Origin: Luteimonas sp. MC1825
GTDB taxonomy: Bacteria > Pseudomonadota > Gammaproteobacteria > Xanthomonadales > Xanthomonadaceae
NCBI RefSeq assembly: GCF_014764385.1
Contig: NZ_CP061714.1
Location: forward strand, 1,178,001 to 1,242,000
Direction: 5' to 3'
DNA: 64,000 nucleotides
In this document: in pieces, positions 42,893 through 53,800 of the stretch
How positions within the stretch are numbered: the stretch's first letter is position 1
How the letters are laid out: each line of letters begins with the position of its first letter
The notes under the pieces: model-generated
Told to the model about the DNA's origin: nothing
The model's input: only the letters and a program-made list of their open reading frames with translations
Database searches by the model: none
Position numbers and translations under genes: made by a program

Positions 42893-44521
42893 ATGCACCG
42901 CTATTTCGCCTACGTCGCCAGCATCATCCTGGCCGTGCTGTCGCTCGTCGCCGCGCTGGCGTGGGCGCCCGGGTGGTGGGCGGCGTTCGTGGTGTTTGGC
43001 ATGGCGGCGGTGGTCGGCACCGCAGACGTGCTGCAGCGCACCAGCACGCTGCGGCGCTGCTACCCGGTGCTGGCGCACTTCCGCTACGCGCTGGAGGGCA
43101 TCGGGCCGGAGATCCGCCAGTACCTGATCGAGCGCGACACCGAGGAAGTGCCGTTCTCGCGCGAGCAGCGGGCGCTGATCTACCAGCGGGCCAAGCACGA
43201 GCAGGACACGGTGCCGTTCGGCACCGTGCACGACGTGTACGGCGGCGACTACGAGTGGATCAACCATTCGCTGGTGCCCACGCACCTGCAGAGCCACGAT
43301 TTCCGGGTACGCGTGGGCGAAACGACGACGGCGCCGTACGACACCAGCGTGTTCAACATCTCGGCGATGAGCTTCGGCTCGCTGTCGGCGAACGCGATCC
43401 GCGCGCTCAACCTGGGCGCGAAGCGCGGCGGCTTCTACCACGATACCGGCGAGGGTTCGATCTCGTCGTACCACCGTGAGTTCGGCGGCGACCTGGTGTG
43501 GGAGATCGGCTCGGGCTACTTCGGCTGCCGCGACGACAACGGTGCGTTCGATGCCGGGCGCTTCGCGGCCAACGCCGCCGATCCGCAGGTCAAGATGATC
43601 GAGATCAAGCTGTCGCAGGGTGCCAAGCCGGGCCACGGCGGCATGCTGCCGGCCGCCAAGGTGACGCAGGAGATCTCGATCGCGCGCGGGGTGCCGGTGG
43701 GCGTGGACTGCATTTCGCCGTCGCAGCATTCGGCGTTCACCACGCCGGCGGGGCTCCTGGAATTCGTGGCCAGGCTGCGGGCGCTGTCGGGCGGAAAGCC
43801 GGTCGGATTCAAACTCGCGATCGGCCACCCGTGGGAGTGGTTCGGTGTCGCCAAGGCGATGCACGAGACCGGGATCCTGCCGGATTTCATCGTGGTGGAT
43901 GGCGCCGAGGGCGGCACGGGCGCGTCGCCGGTGGAGTTCATCAACCACATCGGCGTGCCCATGAACGAGGCGCTGATGCTGGTGCACAACACGCTGGTGG
44001 GCCTGGACCTCCGCGACCGGGTGAAGGTGGCCGCGGCAGGCAAGATCACCAGTGCATTCGAGATCGCGCGCACGCTGGCGATCGGCGCGGACTGGTGCAA
44101 CGCGGGCCGCGCCTTCATGTTCTCGCTGGGCTGCATCCAGGCGCGCAGCTGCCACAACGACAAGTGCCCGACAGGCATCGCCACCCAGGATCCGTCGCGG
44201 TGGACGCGCCTGGACGTGGAGAACAAGGCGGCGCGCGTCGCCAACTACCAGCAGAACACGCTCAAGGCGCTACGCGACCTGCTGTGTGCGGCGGGCCTCA
44301 ACGGTCCCGCCGAGCTCGGTCCGGAGCACATCCTGCGCCGCACCTCGAAGATCAACGTGCGTTCGCTGGCGGGCATCTACAACTACCTCAAGCCCGGCCA
44401 GCTGCTGTCCGGCGAGGTGCCCGACCACGCGGTGTTCCAGGCGTTCTGGCAGGTGTCGCGCATCGATACCTTCGCCGCGCCGCGCAGGGTGATGGAGATG
44501 CGCGCCTCGAAGGCCGGCTGA
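42893..44521 (+). CDS. FMN-binding glutamate synthase-like (GltB-domain) protein
   Basis: 542 residues. Two N-terminal hydrophobic helices (YVASIILAVLSLVAALAWAPGWWAAFVVFGMAAVVG) anchor a cytoplasmic GltB synthase domain: NISAMSFGSLSANAIRALNLGAKRGGFYHDTGEG, GAKPGHGGMLPAAKV, FIVVDGAEGGTGASPVEF and the Fe-S Cys region CIQARSCHNDKCPTGIATQDP. It lacks the glutaminase and other GltB domains, so it belongs to the stand-alone GltB-like group whose substrate is not established. Confidence 0.88.
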   Translation: MHRYFAYVASIILAVLSLVAALAWAPGWWAAFVVFGMAAVVGTADVLQRTSTLRRCYPVLAHFRYALEGIGPEIRQYLIERDTEEVPFSREQRALIYQRAKHEQDTVPFGTVHDVYGGDYEWINHSLVPTHLQSHDFRVRVGETTTAPYDTSVFNISAMSFGSLSANAIRALNLGAKRGGFYHDTGEGSISSYHREFGGDLVWEIGSGYFGCRDDNGAFDAGRFAANAADPQVKMIEIKLSQGAKPGHGGMLPAAKVTQEISIARGVPVGVDCISPSQHSAFTTPAGLLEFVARLRALSGGKPVGFKLAIGHPWEWFGVAKAMHETGILPDFIVVDGAEGGTGASPVEFINHIGVPMNEALMLVHNTLVGLDLRDRVKVAAAGKITSAFEIARTLAIGADWCNAGRAFMFSLGCIQARSCHNDKCPTGIATQDPSRWTRLDVENKAARVANYQQNTLKALRDLLCAAGLNGPAELGPEHILRRTSKINVRSLAGIYNYLKPGQLLSGEVPDHAVFQAFWQVSRIDTFAAPRRVMEMRASKAG

Positions 44522-44525
44522 CGCG

Positions 44526-45764
44526 CTACCCGTCCTGGCGCGCCACGATGCTCGTGGCGGTGAGGTCGCCGGTGACGTTGCCCACGGTGGAGAACACGTC
44601 GGGGATGTTGTCGACCGCCAGCAGCAGCGCCAGCGGTTCCACCGGCAGGCCCATGGCCTGCGTGACCGGCAGGTTGTTGGTCATGAAGCTCACCTGCCCG
44701 GGCAGGCCCACCGAGCCCATGCTGATCAGCGCCGACAGCACGATCGCGGTGCCCACCTGCACGCCGCCCAGCTCGATGCCGTACATCCAGGCGATGAAGC
44801 TCACCACGCCGATGTACTGCACGGGGCTGGTGATGCGGAACAGCGACACCGCCATCGGCAGCACCAGCGAGGTGACGTGCAGCGGATAGCCGAGGCGCTC
44901 GCGCGCGCAGTCGACCATCGCCGGCAGCGACGCCAGCGATGACTGCGTGCTGGCGGCGATCGCCTGCGCCGGCGCGATGCCCGCCGCGAAGCGGCGCACC
45001 GGCTCGCGCGCCACCAGCGCCGCCACCAGGTACAGCAGCACGGTGACCATGATGTACAGCGTGCACAACAGCAGCACGTACCAGCCAAGCGCGCCCAGCA
45101 CACCCGCACCGACGCGCGCGCACACCGCCAGCACCAGCGCGAACACGCCCACCGGCGCCGCCCAAAGCACCCAGCGCACGATCACGATCATGGTGTCGGC
45201 GATCGACTGCACCAGCGCCAGCAGCTGCGCGCGGCGCTCGGGCAGGATGCGCGTGGCGGCGAAGCCGAAGAACAGCGAGAACACCACCAGCGGCAGCATG
45301 GCGTTGGCCGCCGCCGCGGCCAGCGCGTTGTTGGGGATCACCGTGGCGATCCATTCGCCGAAGCTCGCGGCGCGGCCAGGCTGGGTGGCCTCGGAGCCGA
45401 TCGCGGCGCGGAATGCCTCGACCAGCGACGCGTCGCGCGGCACCAGCGACAGCAGGGTCGGCGCCATGACCGCCGTGAACGTGCCGGACGCGATCAGCAG
45501 CACGGCGAACACCAGCATGGCGCGGCGCGCGGTGCGGCCCGAGGCCGCGGCATCGGCGGCGGTGTTGACGCCCAGCACCACGAGCGCCGCGACCAGCGGC
45601 ACCACGGTCATCTGCAGGGCGTTGAGCCAGAGCCTGCCGACCGGCTGCACCGCGTCGGCCACGTTGGCGGCGAGCGCGCTGTCGTGGAAGGCGAGGGCCA
45701 GCCCGACGACGGCGCCGAGGACGAGGGCGAGCAGGACGCGCGCGGCAGTGGACATTCGTTTCAT
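44526..45764 (-). CDS. Dicarboxylate/amino acid:cation symporter (DAACS family)
   Basis: 412 residues with about eight membrane helices and two re-entrant loops. AASTQSSLASLPAMVDCARERLG is the serine-rich hairpin of the GltP/DctA family, and VGLPGQVSFMTNNLPVTQAMGLPVEPLALLLAVDNIPDVFSTVGNVTGDL is the C-terminal substrate and cation site. It imports glutamate, dicarboxylates or similar compounds with sodium or protons. It is the last gene of a minus-strand set with regulator, epimerase and endopeptidase, and overlaps the regulator by 4 nt. Confidence 0.9.
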   Translation of the reverse strand: MKRMSTAARVLLALVLGAVVGLALAFHDSALAANVADAVQPVGRLWLNALQMTVVPLVAALVVLGVNTAADAAASGRTARRAMLVFAVLLIASGTFTAVMAPTLLSLVPRDASLVEAFRAAIGSEATQPGRAASFGEWIATVIPNNALAAAAANAMLPLVVFSLFFGFAATRILPERRAQLLALVQSIADTMIVIVRWVLWAAPVGVFALVLAVCARVGAGVLGALGWYVLLLCTLYIMVTVLLYLVAALVAREPVRRFAAGIAPAQAIAASTQSSLASLPAMVDCARERLGYPLHVTSLVLPMAVSLFRITSPVQYIGVVSFIAWMYGIELGGVQVGTAIVLSALISMGSVGLPGQVSFMTNNLPVTQAMGLPVEPLALLLAVDNIPDVFSTVGNVTGDLTATSIVARQDG

Positions 45765-46600
45765 GGTTCGATCATCGCCTGATTTGCGACCAGCTGGCGC
45801 AGGTGCGCCTCGTCCTCGCACAGCAGCAGGAACACCAGGTCGAGCAGGTGCTGCAGCGCCGCCTGGTACAGCAGCAGTTCAACGTGCCCGCGCGGCTCGT
45901 GCGCCGACACCAGCAGGCTGACCTCGGCATTCGCGCGCAGCGCGTTGGCGGTGTGGCGGGTGATGGTGACCACCTTGCCGCCGCGCGCACGGAACCGGCG
46001 CGCGGTATGGCAGAGCGTGCCCTCCTCGCCGTGTTCGGAGAACACCAGCAGCACGTCGCCGGGCGCGGCCGACGAGGTGCCCACGCCCATCAGCGCCGGG
46101 TCGAACAGGTGGATCGCGGTGCGCCCCAGCATCGCCAGCTTGATCGCGAACGCGCGCGCGTTGAGGCCGTCGTGGCCCAGGCCGACCGCGTACACCTTGT
46201 CTGCGGCGCGGATGGCGGCGGCCACCGCGTCGATGCGCTCATGCGGGTTGAGCACGCGCGTGGCCTGCTCGGCCTGCGACTTGGCGCGCCACAGCGTGTC
46301 GGCCAGCGCCGACCAGGGGTCGACGATCTCGGCACCGGCGTCGATGCCCGAGCCGTCATCCTCGCCGTCGTGGCGCGCCAGCGACTCGCCGATCGAATAC
46401 TTGAGGTCCGGATAGCCCTTGAAGCCCAGCTTCTGGCTGAACTTCACCACGCTCGACTGGCTGATGCCGAGCGCATTGGCGAGCTGCTGCGAGGAGTAGT
46501 CGCGCAGCAGGTGCGCGTTCTCCAGCATGAAGTCGGCAATGCGGCGCTCGATGGCCGACATGCGGTCGCGTTCGCCACGGATCTTGAGCAGGGGAGGCAT
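45761..46600 (-). CDS. RpiR/MurR-family transcriptional regulator
   Basis: 279 residues. An N-terminal HTH_6 domain (RIADFMLENAHLLRDYSSQQLANALGISQSSVVKFSQKLGFKGYPDLKYSI) precedes a SIS sugar-phosphate-binding domain (VYAVGLGHDGLNARAFAIKLAMLGRTAIHLFD, DVLLVFSEHGEEGTLCHTARRFRARGGKVVTITR). MurR of this family senses MurNAc-6-P; here the ligand may be a cell-wall-derived compound. It lies between epimerase and symporter genes. Confidence 0.9.
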   Translation of the reverse strand: MPPLLKIRGERDRMSAIERRIADFMLENAHLLRDYSSQQLANALGISQSSVVKFSQKLGFKGYPDLKYSIGESLARHDGEDDGSGIDAGAEIVDPWSALADTLWRAKSQAEQATRVLNPHERIDAVAAAIRAADKVYAVGLGHDGLNARAFAIKLAMLGRTAIHLFDPALMGVGTSSAAPGDVLLVFSEHGEEGTLCHTARRFRARGGKVVTITRHTANALRANAEVSLLVSAHEPRGHVELLLYQAALQHLLDLVFLLLCEDEAHLRQLVANQAMIEP

Positions 46601-46612
46601 GTGCGCCGCCGG

Positions 46613-47713
46613 TCAGCCCGGGATGGCTTCCAGGCCGCGGATGCCGCGGATACCGAGGCCGGGCGCGTCGCCCACCGAGATCTCGGACTCGTTGAACTCC
46701 ACGCCGCCGTCCACCGGGTTGAAGCGGCACAGCGACGGCCCGTCGAGGTCGACCTTGGTGATGGCGCCGCCCTTGGCGATCGCCAGGTGCACGGCTGCCG
46801 CCACGCTGACGCTGGATTCGATCATGCAGCCGATCATGCATTCCACGCCGTACACCGCGGCGATGTCGGCGATGCGCACCGCGTTGGAGATGCCACCGGT
46901 CTTCATCAGCTTGATGTTGATGATGTCGGCCGCGCGGCGCTGGATGAGGTCGATGACCTCCGCCGGGCCGAACACGCTTTCATCGGCCATCACCGGCGTG
47001 AGCACGCGCTCGGTGACGTACTTGAGCCCTTCGATGTCGCGCGCGTGCACCGGCTGTTCCAGCAGCTCGAGCGCCACGCCGGCATCCTCGAGGGTGCCCA
47101 CGGCGCGCACCGCCTGCTTCGGCGTCCAGCCCTGGTTGGCGTCCAGGCGCAGCAGGGCGCGGCCGTCGACTGCGGAGTGGATGGCCTTGACGCGCTCGAT
47201 GTCGACGCCGATGTCCTTGCCCACCTTGATCTTCAGCGATTCGAAGCCACGTTCCACCGCGGCCAGCGAGTCGGCCACCATCTTGTCGATGTAGTCGACG
47301 CTGATGGTGATGTCGGTGGTGACGACCGGGTCGCCGCCGCCGCCGAGGATGCGGTAGAGGGGGGCGCCGTAGAGCTGCCCGAACAGGTCGTAGAGGGCGA
47401 TCTCCACCGCCGCCTTGGCGCTGGTGTTGCGCTCCATGGCCGACTGCACCAGGGCGACGTTGCGGTTGAGGTCGGCGACCTCGCGGCCGATCAGCCGTGG
47501 GCCGATCACGCGGCGGATGGCCTCGACGATCGAGCCGTGCGTGTCGCCGGTGATCACCGCGGTGGGCGCGGCCTCGCCGTAACCGACATGGCCGGTGTCG
47601 GTATGCACCTCGACCACGATGTCCTCGACGGTATCGACCGTGCGCAGCGCCGTCTTGAACGGCGTCTTCAACGGAACGCGCAGCATGCCGAGGCGGATTT
47701 CAGTGATCTTCAT
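46613..47713 (-). CDS. L-Ala-D/L-Glu epimerase-like enolase-superfamily enzyme
   Basis: 366 residues. MKITEIRLGMLRVPLKTPFKTALRTVD and GYGEAAPTAVITGDTHGSI form the capping domain. The barrel has KIKVG (catalytic KxK lysine), LRLDANQGW, LLEQPV and VMADESVFG metal ligands, and INIKLMKTGGIS with the second catalytic lysine. The DExD-type C-terminal IGCMIESSVSV is as in dipeptide epimerases (YcjG/YkfB). It converts L-Ala-D-Glu from murein to L-Ala-L-Glu for breakdown. It overlaps the NlpC/P60 gene by 4 nt. Confidence 0.9.
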   Translation of the reverse strand: MKITEIRLGMLRVPLKTPFKTALRTVDTVEDIVVEVHTDTGHVGYGEAAPTAVITGDTHGSIVEAIRRVIGPRLIGREVADLNRNVALVQSAMERNTSAKAAVEIALYDLFGQLYGAPLYRILGGGGDPVVTTDITISVDYIDKMVADSLAAVERGFESLKIKVGKDIGVDIERVKAIHSAVDGRALLRLDANQGWTPKQAVRAVGTLEDAGVALELLEQPVHARDIEGLKYVTERVLTPVMADESVFGPAEVIDLIQRRAADIINIKLMKTGGISNAVRIADIAAVYGVECMIGCMIESSVSVAAAVHLAIAKGGAITKVDLDGPSLCRFNPVDGGVEFNESEISVGDAPGLGIRGIRGLEAIPG

Positions 47714-49098
47714 GGGCGGATGCGCTGGATGCTGGTGATGCGGTCGATGGTCGGTGTATCCGCGTTCGACAGCATCGGCAGGATCGGCGTGACCACCACG
47801 CCGTTGAGGTGCAGGCGGCGCAGTTCGCCATCGTCGCGGCGCCAGGTCATGCCGCTGGTGTCGTGGATGGCGTAGGGCGCACCGTCGACGTGGCCGAGCA
47901 TCATCATCACGTGACCCGGGATGTACACCAGGTCGCCGACGCGCGCTTCGCGCAGCAGCTTGCGGCGCCTGTCGTGGCTGTCGTCCGCGGTGAGCGGCAG
48001 GCGGTTCAGCGCCGGGCTGACCGCCTGGTGGCTGGTGTTGCGCGGCAGCAGCACGCCGAAGCTGCGGTAGACCTCGGAGACAAAGCCGCTGCAGTCGCGC
48101 GCGTTGTACGAATGCCCCCAGCCGTAGCGCTCGCCGAGGAACTTGAACGCCTGGCGGATGATGTTGGCCTCGGTCAGCGGCAGGTAGTCGTTGGCGACAT
48201 CGGCCGAGCGCGGGATGAGCGCGGGCGCGAAGGACAGCGTGCCGTCGGCCGCGCGCACCGGCAGCTCGACGACGTGTGCGGCGTACGGATGCTGGCCGTT
48301 GACCGCGCGGTCGCCCGGCCAGTCGGCCAGTACCGGCACGCGCACGCCCATGTCGAGCTGCACGTCGGAGACCGCGGGCCGCTCGGGGGTGAAGACGGTG
48401 CGCGCGGTGGCGCCGGTGACGATGAGGTACGGCGCGCGGCGGCCGTAGTCGAGGATCGCCTGCCGGTCGCCCTGGGCGATGGCCTCCTTCTCCACCCACG
48501 CCGCATAGCGCTGGCTGACCACGAAGTACCAGGCGCGGTCGCGGCTCTCGTGGACGATGGCCACCGGATCGCCGGGGAACAGCGCGCTCTCCTGGAAGCG
48601 GTCGATGTCGTGGTCGTCCGGCGAATTGAACACGCGCAGGCGGGTGGGGAAGGTGCGCAGCGCGGCGCGGCGCACGGCCATGCCGTAGCGCGTGACCTGG
48701 GTCTGCGGGATGGACTTCAGCGCGAGGTTGGCTTCGATGCGCGCCATCTGCCGTTTGCTGCCGACCGCGCCGGTCTCGTCGTAGAGCTCGCGCTCGGGCA
48801 TGACCGAAAGCGCTTCGATCCATGCCTTGACCTGTCCGCCGTCGAGCGTGCCGGGCAGCGCTTCGATGTCGTGCAGCGACGGGTCTTCGTCATGCATGCG
48901 CACGTTCTGCTGGGCGATCTGGTCGCGGCCGAGGATCACGCGGTCCGGCTGGCGCAGGCGTGCGATCCAGTAGTCCGGCGTGAGCTGCGCCTCGACGATG
49001 CCCGGCACGTCGTGTGCGGGCGGCGCGGGCACGGGTTCCCGCGCGGAAAGCGCGGGTGCGGCGAACAGCAGGAAGAGCAGCAGGGCTGCGTGGCGCAT
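47710..49098 (-). CDS. YkfC-like SH3/NlpC-P60 endopeptidase
   Basis: 462 residues. A signal peptide (AALLLFLLFAAPALSA/R) leads to SH3b-like domains (about 150-300) and a C-terminal NlpC/P60 domain with catalytic Cys in GHSYNARDCSGFVSEVYRSFG and His in VYIPGHVMMMLGHVDG. IPRNTSHQA-like YkfC residues follow the Cys. Such enzymes cut gamma-D-Glu-diamino acid bonds in murein peptides with free L-Ala, giving L-Ala-D-Glu for the next gene's epimerase. The ATG at 49098 has GGAGGGG 8 nt upstream; an ATG at 49152 is possible. Confidence 0.88.
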   Translation of the reverse strand: MRHAALLLFLLFAAPALSAREPVPAPPAHDVPGIVEAQLTPDYWIARLRQPDRVILGRDQIAQQNVRMHDEDPSLHDIEALPGTLDGGQVKAWIEALSVMPERELYDETGAVGSKRQMARIEANLALKSIPQTQVTRYGMAVRRAALRTFPTRLRVFNSPDDHDIDRFQESALFPGDPVAIVHESRDRAWYFVVSQRYAAWVEKEAIAQGDRQAILDYGRRAPYLIVTGATARTVFTPERPAVSDVQLDMGVRVPVLADWPGDRAVNGQHPYAAHVVELPVRAADGTLSFAPALIPRSADVANDYLPLTEANIIRQAFKFLGERYGWGHSYNARDCSGFVSEVYRSFGVLLPRNTSHQAVSPALNRLPLTADDSHDRRRKLLREARVGDLVYIPGHVMMMLGHVDGAPYAIHDTSGMTWRRDDGELRRLHLNGVVVTPILPMLSNADTPTIDRITSIQRIRP

Positions 49099-49279
49099 GG
49101 ATTGTCCCCTCCCCGGCGCATCGGGGCCGGGCTTGATCATGGAATACATCATTCGGCGAAATCAATACAAAAGAATAAATTATTGACCGCCTGTGAACGC
49201 CATGTTACACAGCCATTCAAGCCGTTCCCCAGGGGCAAGGAGTGGGTCAGGCGTGCAGATGACGGGGGGTTCCAAGCCG

Positions 49280-50812
49280 ATGTCACGACGTGTGGGCCAC
49301 GGCCTGCTGCGATCGGGAACCTGCGTGCTGCTGCTGGCGGTGGCCATGCAGGCGGGCGCGGGGCAGGCGCCGGCTGTTGCTGGCGACAGCGCCGGCAGCA
49401 GCGGCAACGCCGACATTGGCGAACGGCTCATGGCACCGACCGACATCGTGGCGCTGGTGGATGCCGGCGACTTCGCCGCTGCCGGCAAGCTGATCGACGC
49501 CGGACTCGCGCAGCATGGACTCACCTCCGACCAGCGCATGGCGCTGGAGTTCCAGCGCGAACGCATGCGCCGCATCCTGATCGACTTCAGCCTGGACGAA
49601 GCCGGCGCCAGGGCGCGCCTGCGCCGCGACATCCCGGACCTCGACGACGCCGAGTTCGCGCGTTGGGATGCCGCGGGTCTCATCGAAGCGCGGGTGATCG
49701 ACGGCCAGCGCCGCTGGTTCAACCGCGGACCTTCCAACCTGTATCGCCTGAGCGAGGAGGCCCGGAAGCGCCGGGCCACGCCGCCGAAGTTCAACGACAG
49801 CCCGCTGGAAGCCGCGCACCCGCACCACGCCGAGGTGCGCGACGCAGCGCTCGCCGGCGGCGCGCGCGCCGCGGCACCGCGCCGCGTGCGGGTGACGCAA
49901 TCGCTGACCGTCGATGCCGACGCGGTACCGGCCGGCGAGACCGTACGCGCATGGATTCCGTACCCGCGCGCGTTGCCGGGGCAGCAGGAAGACATCCGTT
50001 TCGTTGCCAGCGTGCCCGCAGGCCACGCGATCGCACCCGACACCACCTTGCAGCGCACCGTGTACCTCGAGGCACCCGCCGTGGCGGGCACGCCGACCGC
50101 GTTCTCGATCAGCTACGAATTGACCACGTTCGGCCAGTACGTCGCCATCGATCCCGACCGGGTGGTGGCGGCGGAGATCACGCCGGAGCTCGCGCCGTTC
50201 GTGGCCGAGCGTGCGCCGCACGTGGTGTTCAACGACGCGATGCGGCTGAAGTCGGCGCAGGTGCTGGCGGGCGAGACCAACCCCTACCGCATCGCGCAGA
50301 AGCTGTTCGCATCGGTCGACGCGCTGCCGTGGGCCGGCGCGCGCGAGTATTCCACCATCAGCAACATCAGCCAGCACGCGCTCGAGCAGGGCCATGCCGA
50401 CTGCGGCCAGCAGACGCTGCTGCTGATCACCCTGCTGCGCATGAACGGCATTCCCGCGCGCTGGCAGTCCGGCTGGATCTTCTCCGACGGCGCCTACAAC
50501 AACATGCACGACTGGGGCTGGATGTACCTGGCCCCGTACGGCTGGGTGCCGATGGATGTCACTTTCGGCCGCTTGCCGGGCGCCGGCGATGCGCTCGCAG
50601 GCTTCTATCTCGGCGGCATGGACGCCTACCGCATCGCCTTCAACGACGACTGGTCGCGCGAACTCGTGCCGGCCAAGCAGCACGTCCGCTCGGAAACCGT
50701 CGACCTGCAGCGCGGCGAAGCCGAGTGGGCAGGCGGCAACCTGTATTTCGACCAGTGGGATTACGGCTTCGAGTGGCAGCTGCTGCCACCCGATGCCGAT
50801 GAACGTACCTGA
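49280..50812 (+). CDS. Secreted transglutaminase-like protein
   Basis: 510 residues from the ATG at 49280; GTG 49253 and ATG 49259 are alternatives with similar ribosome sites. A signal peptide (VLLLAVAMQAGAGQAPA) is followed by about 200 helical residues and a transglutaminase-like core. The catalytic triad appears as Cys in GHADCGQQTLLLITLLRMNGIPARW, His in NMHDWGWMYL and Asp in GWVPMDVTFG. These folds often act as peptidases or amidases. It diverges from the NlpC/P60 gene across an AT-rich promoter region (49140-49190) and precedes the TonB receptor by 41 nt. Confidence 0.87.
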   Translation: MSRRVGHGLLRSGTCVLLLAVAMQAGAGQAPAVAGDSAGSSGNADIGERLMAPTDIVALVDAGDFAAAGKLIDAGLAQHGLTSDQRMALEFQRERMRRILIDFSLDEAGARARLRRDIPDLDDAEFARWDAAGLIEARVIDGQRRWFNRGPSNLYRLSEEARKRRATPPKFNDSPLEAAHPHHAEVRDAALAGGARAAAPRRVRVTQSLTVDADAVPAGETVRAWIPYPRALPGQQEDIRFVASVPAGHAIAPDTTLQRTVYLEAPAVAGTPTAFSISYELTTFGQYVAIDPDRVVAAEITPELAPFVAERAPHVVFNDAMRLKSAQVLAGETNPYRIAQKLFASVDALPWAGAREYSTISNISQHALEQGHADCGQQTLLLITLLRMNGIPARWQSGWIFSDGAYNNMHDWGWMYLAPYGWVPMDVTFGRLPGAGDALAGFYLGGMDAYRIAFNDDWSRELVPAKQHVRSETVDLQRGEAEWAGGNLYFDQWDYGFEWQLLPPDADERT

Positions 50813-50853
50813 CCAAAGCCAACCATCACGCACATGTTCCGGGGAGAACCGCA

Positions 50854-53800
50854 ATGAAGGCCAGCCATACCAGATTCCGTCGCGCCGCACTCAGCATCGC
50901 GCTGGGAGCGTGCCTGTCCACCATGGCGCCGATGGTGCTGGCGCAAAGCGCCACCGGCTCGGTCGCGGGTCGCGCCAGCGCCGGCGACCAGGTGCAGGTG
51001 ACCAATGTCGCCACGGGCGCCACGCGCAATGTCACGGCGGGTGCGGACGGCACGTACCGCCTCGGCTCGCTGCAGGTGGGCAGCTACAACGTGCAGGTGA
51101 TCCGCAACGGGCAGACGGTCGGTGAGCCGGTGCCGGTGGCCGTGTCGCTGGGTGGCACGACCACGGTGAACCTGGGCAGCGGCGGCGGCGTGGCCGACAT
51201 GGCCGCGGTGACCGTGGTCGGTGATCGCGTGGTCAACCGCGTCGACGTCAAGTCCACCGAGACCGCAACCAACGTGACCCGCGAAGAGATCTCGCGGCTG
51301 CCGGTCGACCAGAGCCTCAGCTCGGTGGCCATGCTGGCGCCCGGCGTGATCGGCGGCAACTCCAGCTTCGGCGGCATGTCGTTCGGCGGCTCGTCGGTGG
51401 CGGAGAACTCGGTCTTCATCAATGGCCTGAACGTCACCGACTTCTATCGTCGCCAGAGCTTCTCCACCGCGCCGTTCGCGTTCTTCCAGGAGTTCCAGGT
51501 CAAGACCGGCGGCTATTCGGTGGAGTTCGGTCGCAGCACCGGTGGCGTGATCAACGCCGTGAGCCGCTCGGGCAGCAACGAATTCGACGCCGGCGTGGAG
51601 TTCACCTTCGAACCGAGCGCGTGGCAGAGCTCGGGCGATGACCAGTTCTACGCCGACGGCAGCGTCAACGTGCGCGCCAGCCACGACCGCAGCAGCTTCA
51701 CCAAGGCCAACGTCTGGGCGTCGGGTCCGATCGTGCGCGACCGGCTTTTCATGTTCGCCATGTACGAGCAGCGAGAGAACACCTCGGGCTTCACCAATGC
51801 CGGCGGCAGCAGCTGGAGCGAACGCGAGGGCAGCAACGGGTTCTGGGGCACCAAGGTCGACTGGGTCCTGTCCGACAACCACCTGCTGGAGCTGCTCGCG
51901 TTCTCCGACGAGGGCGATACCGACACCGCGCTCTACAACTACAATTTTGCCAGCCGCAAGGTCGGCACCGCGCCGCCCAGCCAGTCCACGGCGTCGAGCG
52001 GCGGCAAGAGCGGGTCGCTCACCTACACCGGCCACTTTGGCGAGAACTTCACCGCCAAGGCCATGTACGGCCTCAACCGCAGCAGCAGCTTCCTGCGCTC
52101 GCCGCAGGATGCGCTGTGCAGCTGGGTGACCTACAACAACGCCTCCTACGGCGCGGTCTACCGCGGCATGGGCAGCCCGCAGCTCGGCTGCCACCCGGGG
52201 TCGAACGTGGTCTCGCACGAGGATGAGCGCGAAGCCAAGCGCCTGGACTTCGAGTGGGCGGTGGGCGACCACCTGCTGCGCTTCGGCTGGGACCACGAGC
52301 TGATGACCACCGACCGGGTGACGTTCTACCCCGGCGACGGCGTGCAGTACACCGCCTACGGCCGCACCAGCCCCACCCAGGTGCTCGACAACGGCACGCC
52401 GCTTCCGGCGGGTGTCAACGCGTTCCTGATGGCCCGCGAGCGCGCGGACGGCGGCGTGTTCGACATCGAGGCCAGCGCCTACTACCTGGAAGACGTCTGG
52501 AGCGTCACGCCGAACCTGCTGGTCAACCTCGGGGTGCGCGTGGACACCTTCGACAACAAGAACGCGACCGGCGCCAGCTTCATCAAGATGGACGACCTGG
52601 TGTCGCCGCGGTTCGGCTTCTCGTGGGACATGAAGGGCGACGGCAGCACCAAGCTGTTCGGCAACCTGGGCCGCTACTACATGCCGGTCACCAGCATCAT
52701 CAGCTACAACTTCGCCGGTGGCCTGCTCGACGAACGCACGTTCTACGCGCTGAATGGCTGGAGCGCGGCGACCAACCCGGTGACGGGTGCGCCGTACATG
52801 GCACCGGTCATCGGCCAGCAGATCGGCGCGGTCGACGACCAGTTCAACCTGAGCGTGCGCGACACCCGCCAGAGCGTGGACCGCGACATCGACGCGGTCT
52901 ACCAGGACGAGGCCATCGTAGGCTTCCAGGCCATGATCAGCCAAGCGTGGTCCTGGGGCGTCAACGCCACCTACCGACGCATGCCCAACGCGATGGATGA
53001 CATCCGCATCAACGCACTTTGCGGCGTGCGCCACCCGATGTCGGCGGTCCCTGGCAGCAGCAGCATCGACCTGTGGCCGATTGCCAACCCGGGCGACACG
53101 CTGACCCTTTGGGGCACCACTCGGCAGGGCTGCGCCCAGGACGGCTGGGTGACCATCGACACCTCGAAGGAGGGCTACATCACCGGGGGCAGCAACCGCG
53201 TGATCGGCTACTCCAAGCCCAAGCGCACCTACACCGGCGTGGAATTCCAGATCGACCGCGCCTGGGACGAAAAGTGGGCGTTCAACGCGTCCTACCTGTG
53301 GTCGAAGTCGGAGGGCAACCACGAGGGTCCGGTCAACTCCGATACCAACTACGGCGACACCGGCATGGTCCAGCACTGGGACCATCCGGCCAACAACGAC
53401 CGCTATGGCGACCTGTTCAACGACCGCCGCCACCAGATCAAGCTGCGCGGGAGCTACCGGTTCAACGAGATGTGGAGCGTCGGCGGCACGGTGACCGCGC
53501 TGTCGGGCGGGCCGATCACCGCGTTCGGCGTGACCTGGCCGGACGAGAACTTCGCGGTGGCAAGCTACACCAGCGAGGGCAGCGGCGGCGGCACCGGCTG
53601 GCTGTGCGTGGCCAACTGCACCGGCGCCTGGCAGGACCGCCAGTACGAGCGCAGCGAGCGTGGTGCCTTCGGCCGCATGCCGTGGACCTACAACGTCGGC
53701 GCGAACGTCACCTGGGAACTGCCGGTGGACGGCATCGACCTGAAGGCCCGCCTGTCGGTCTACAACCTCCTCAACGACCAGGAAGTGATCAACGTGCGCG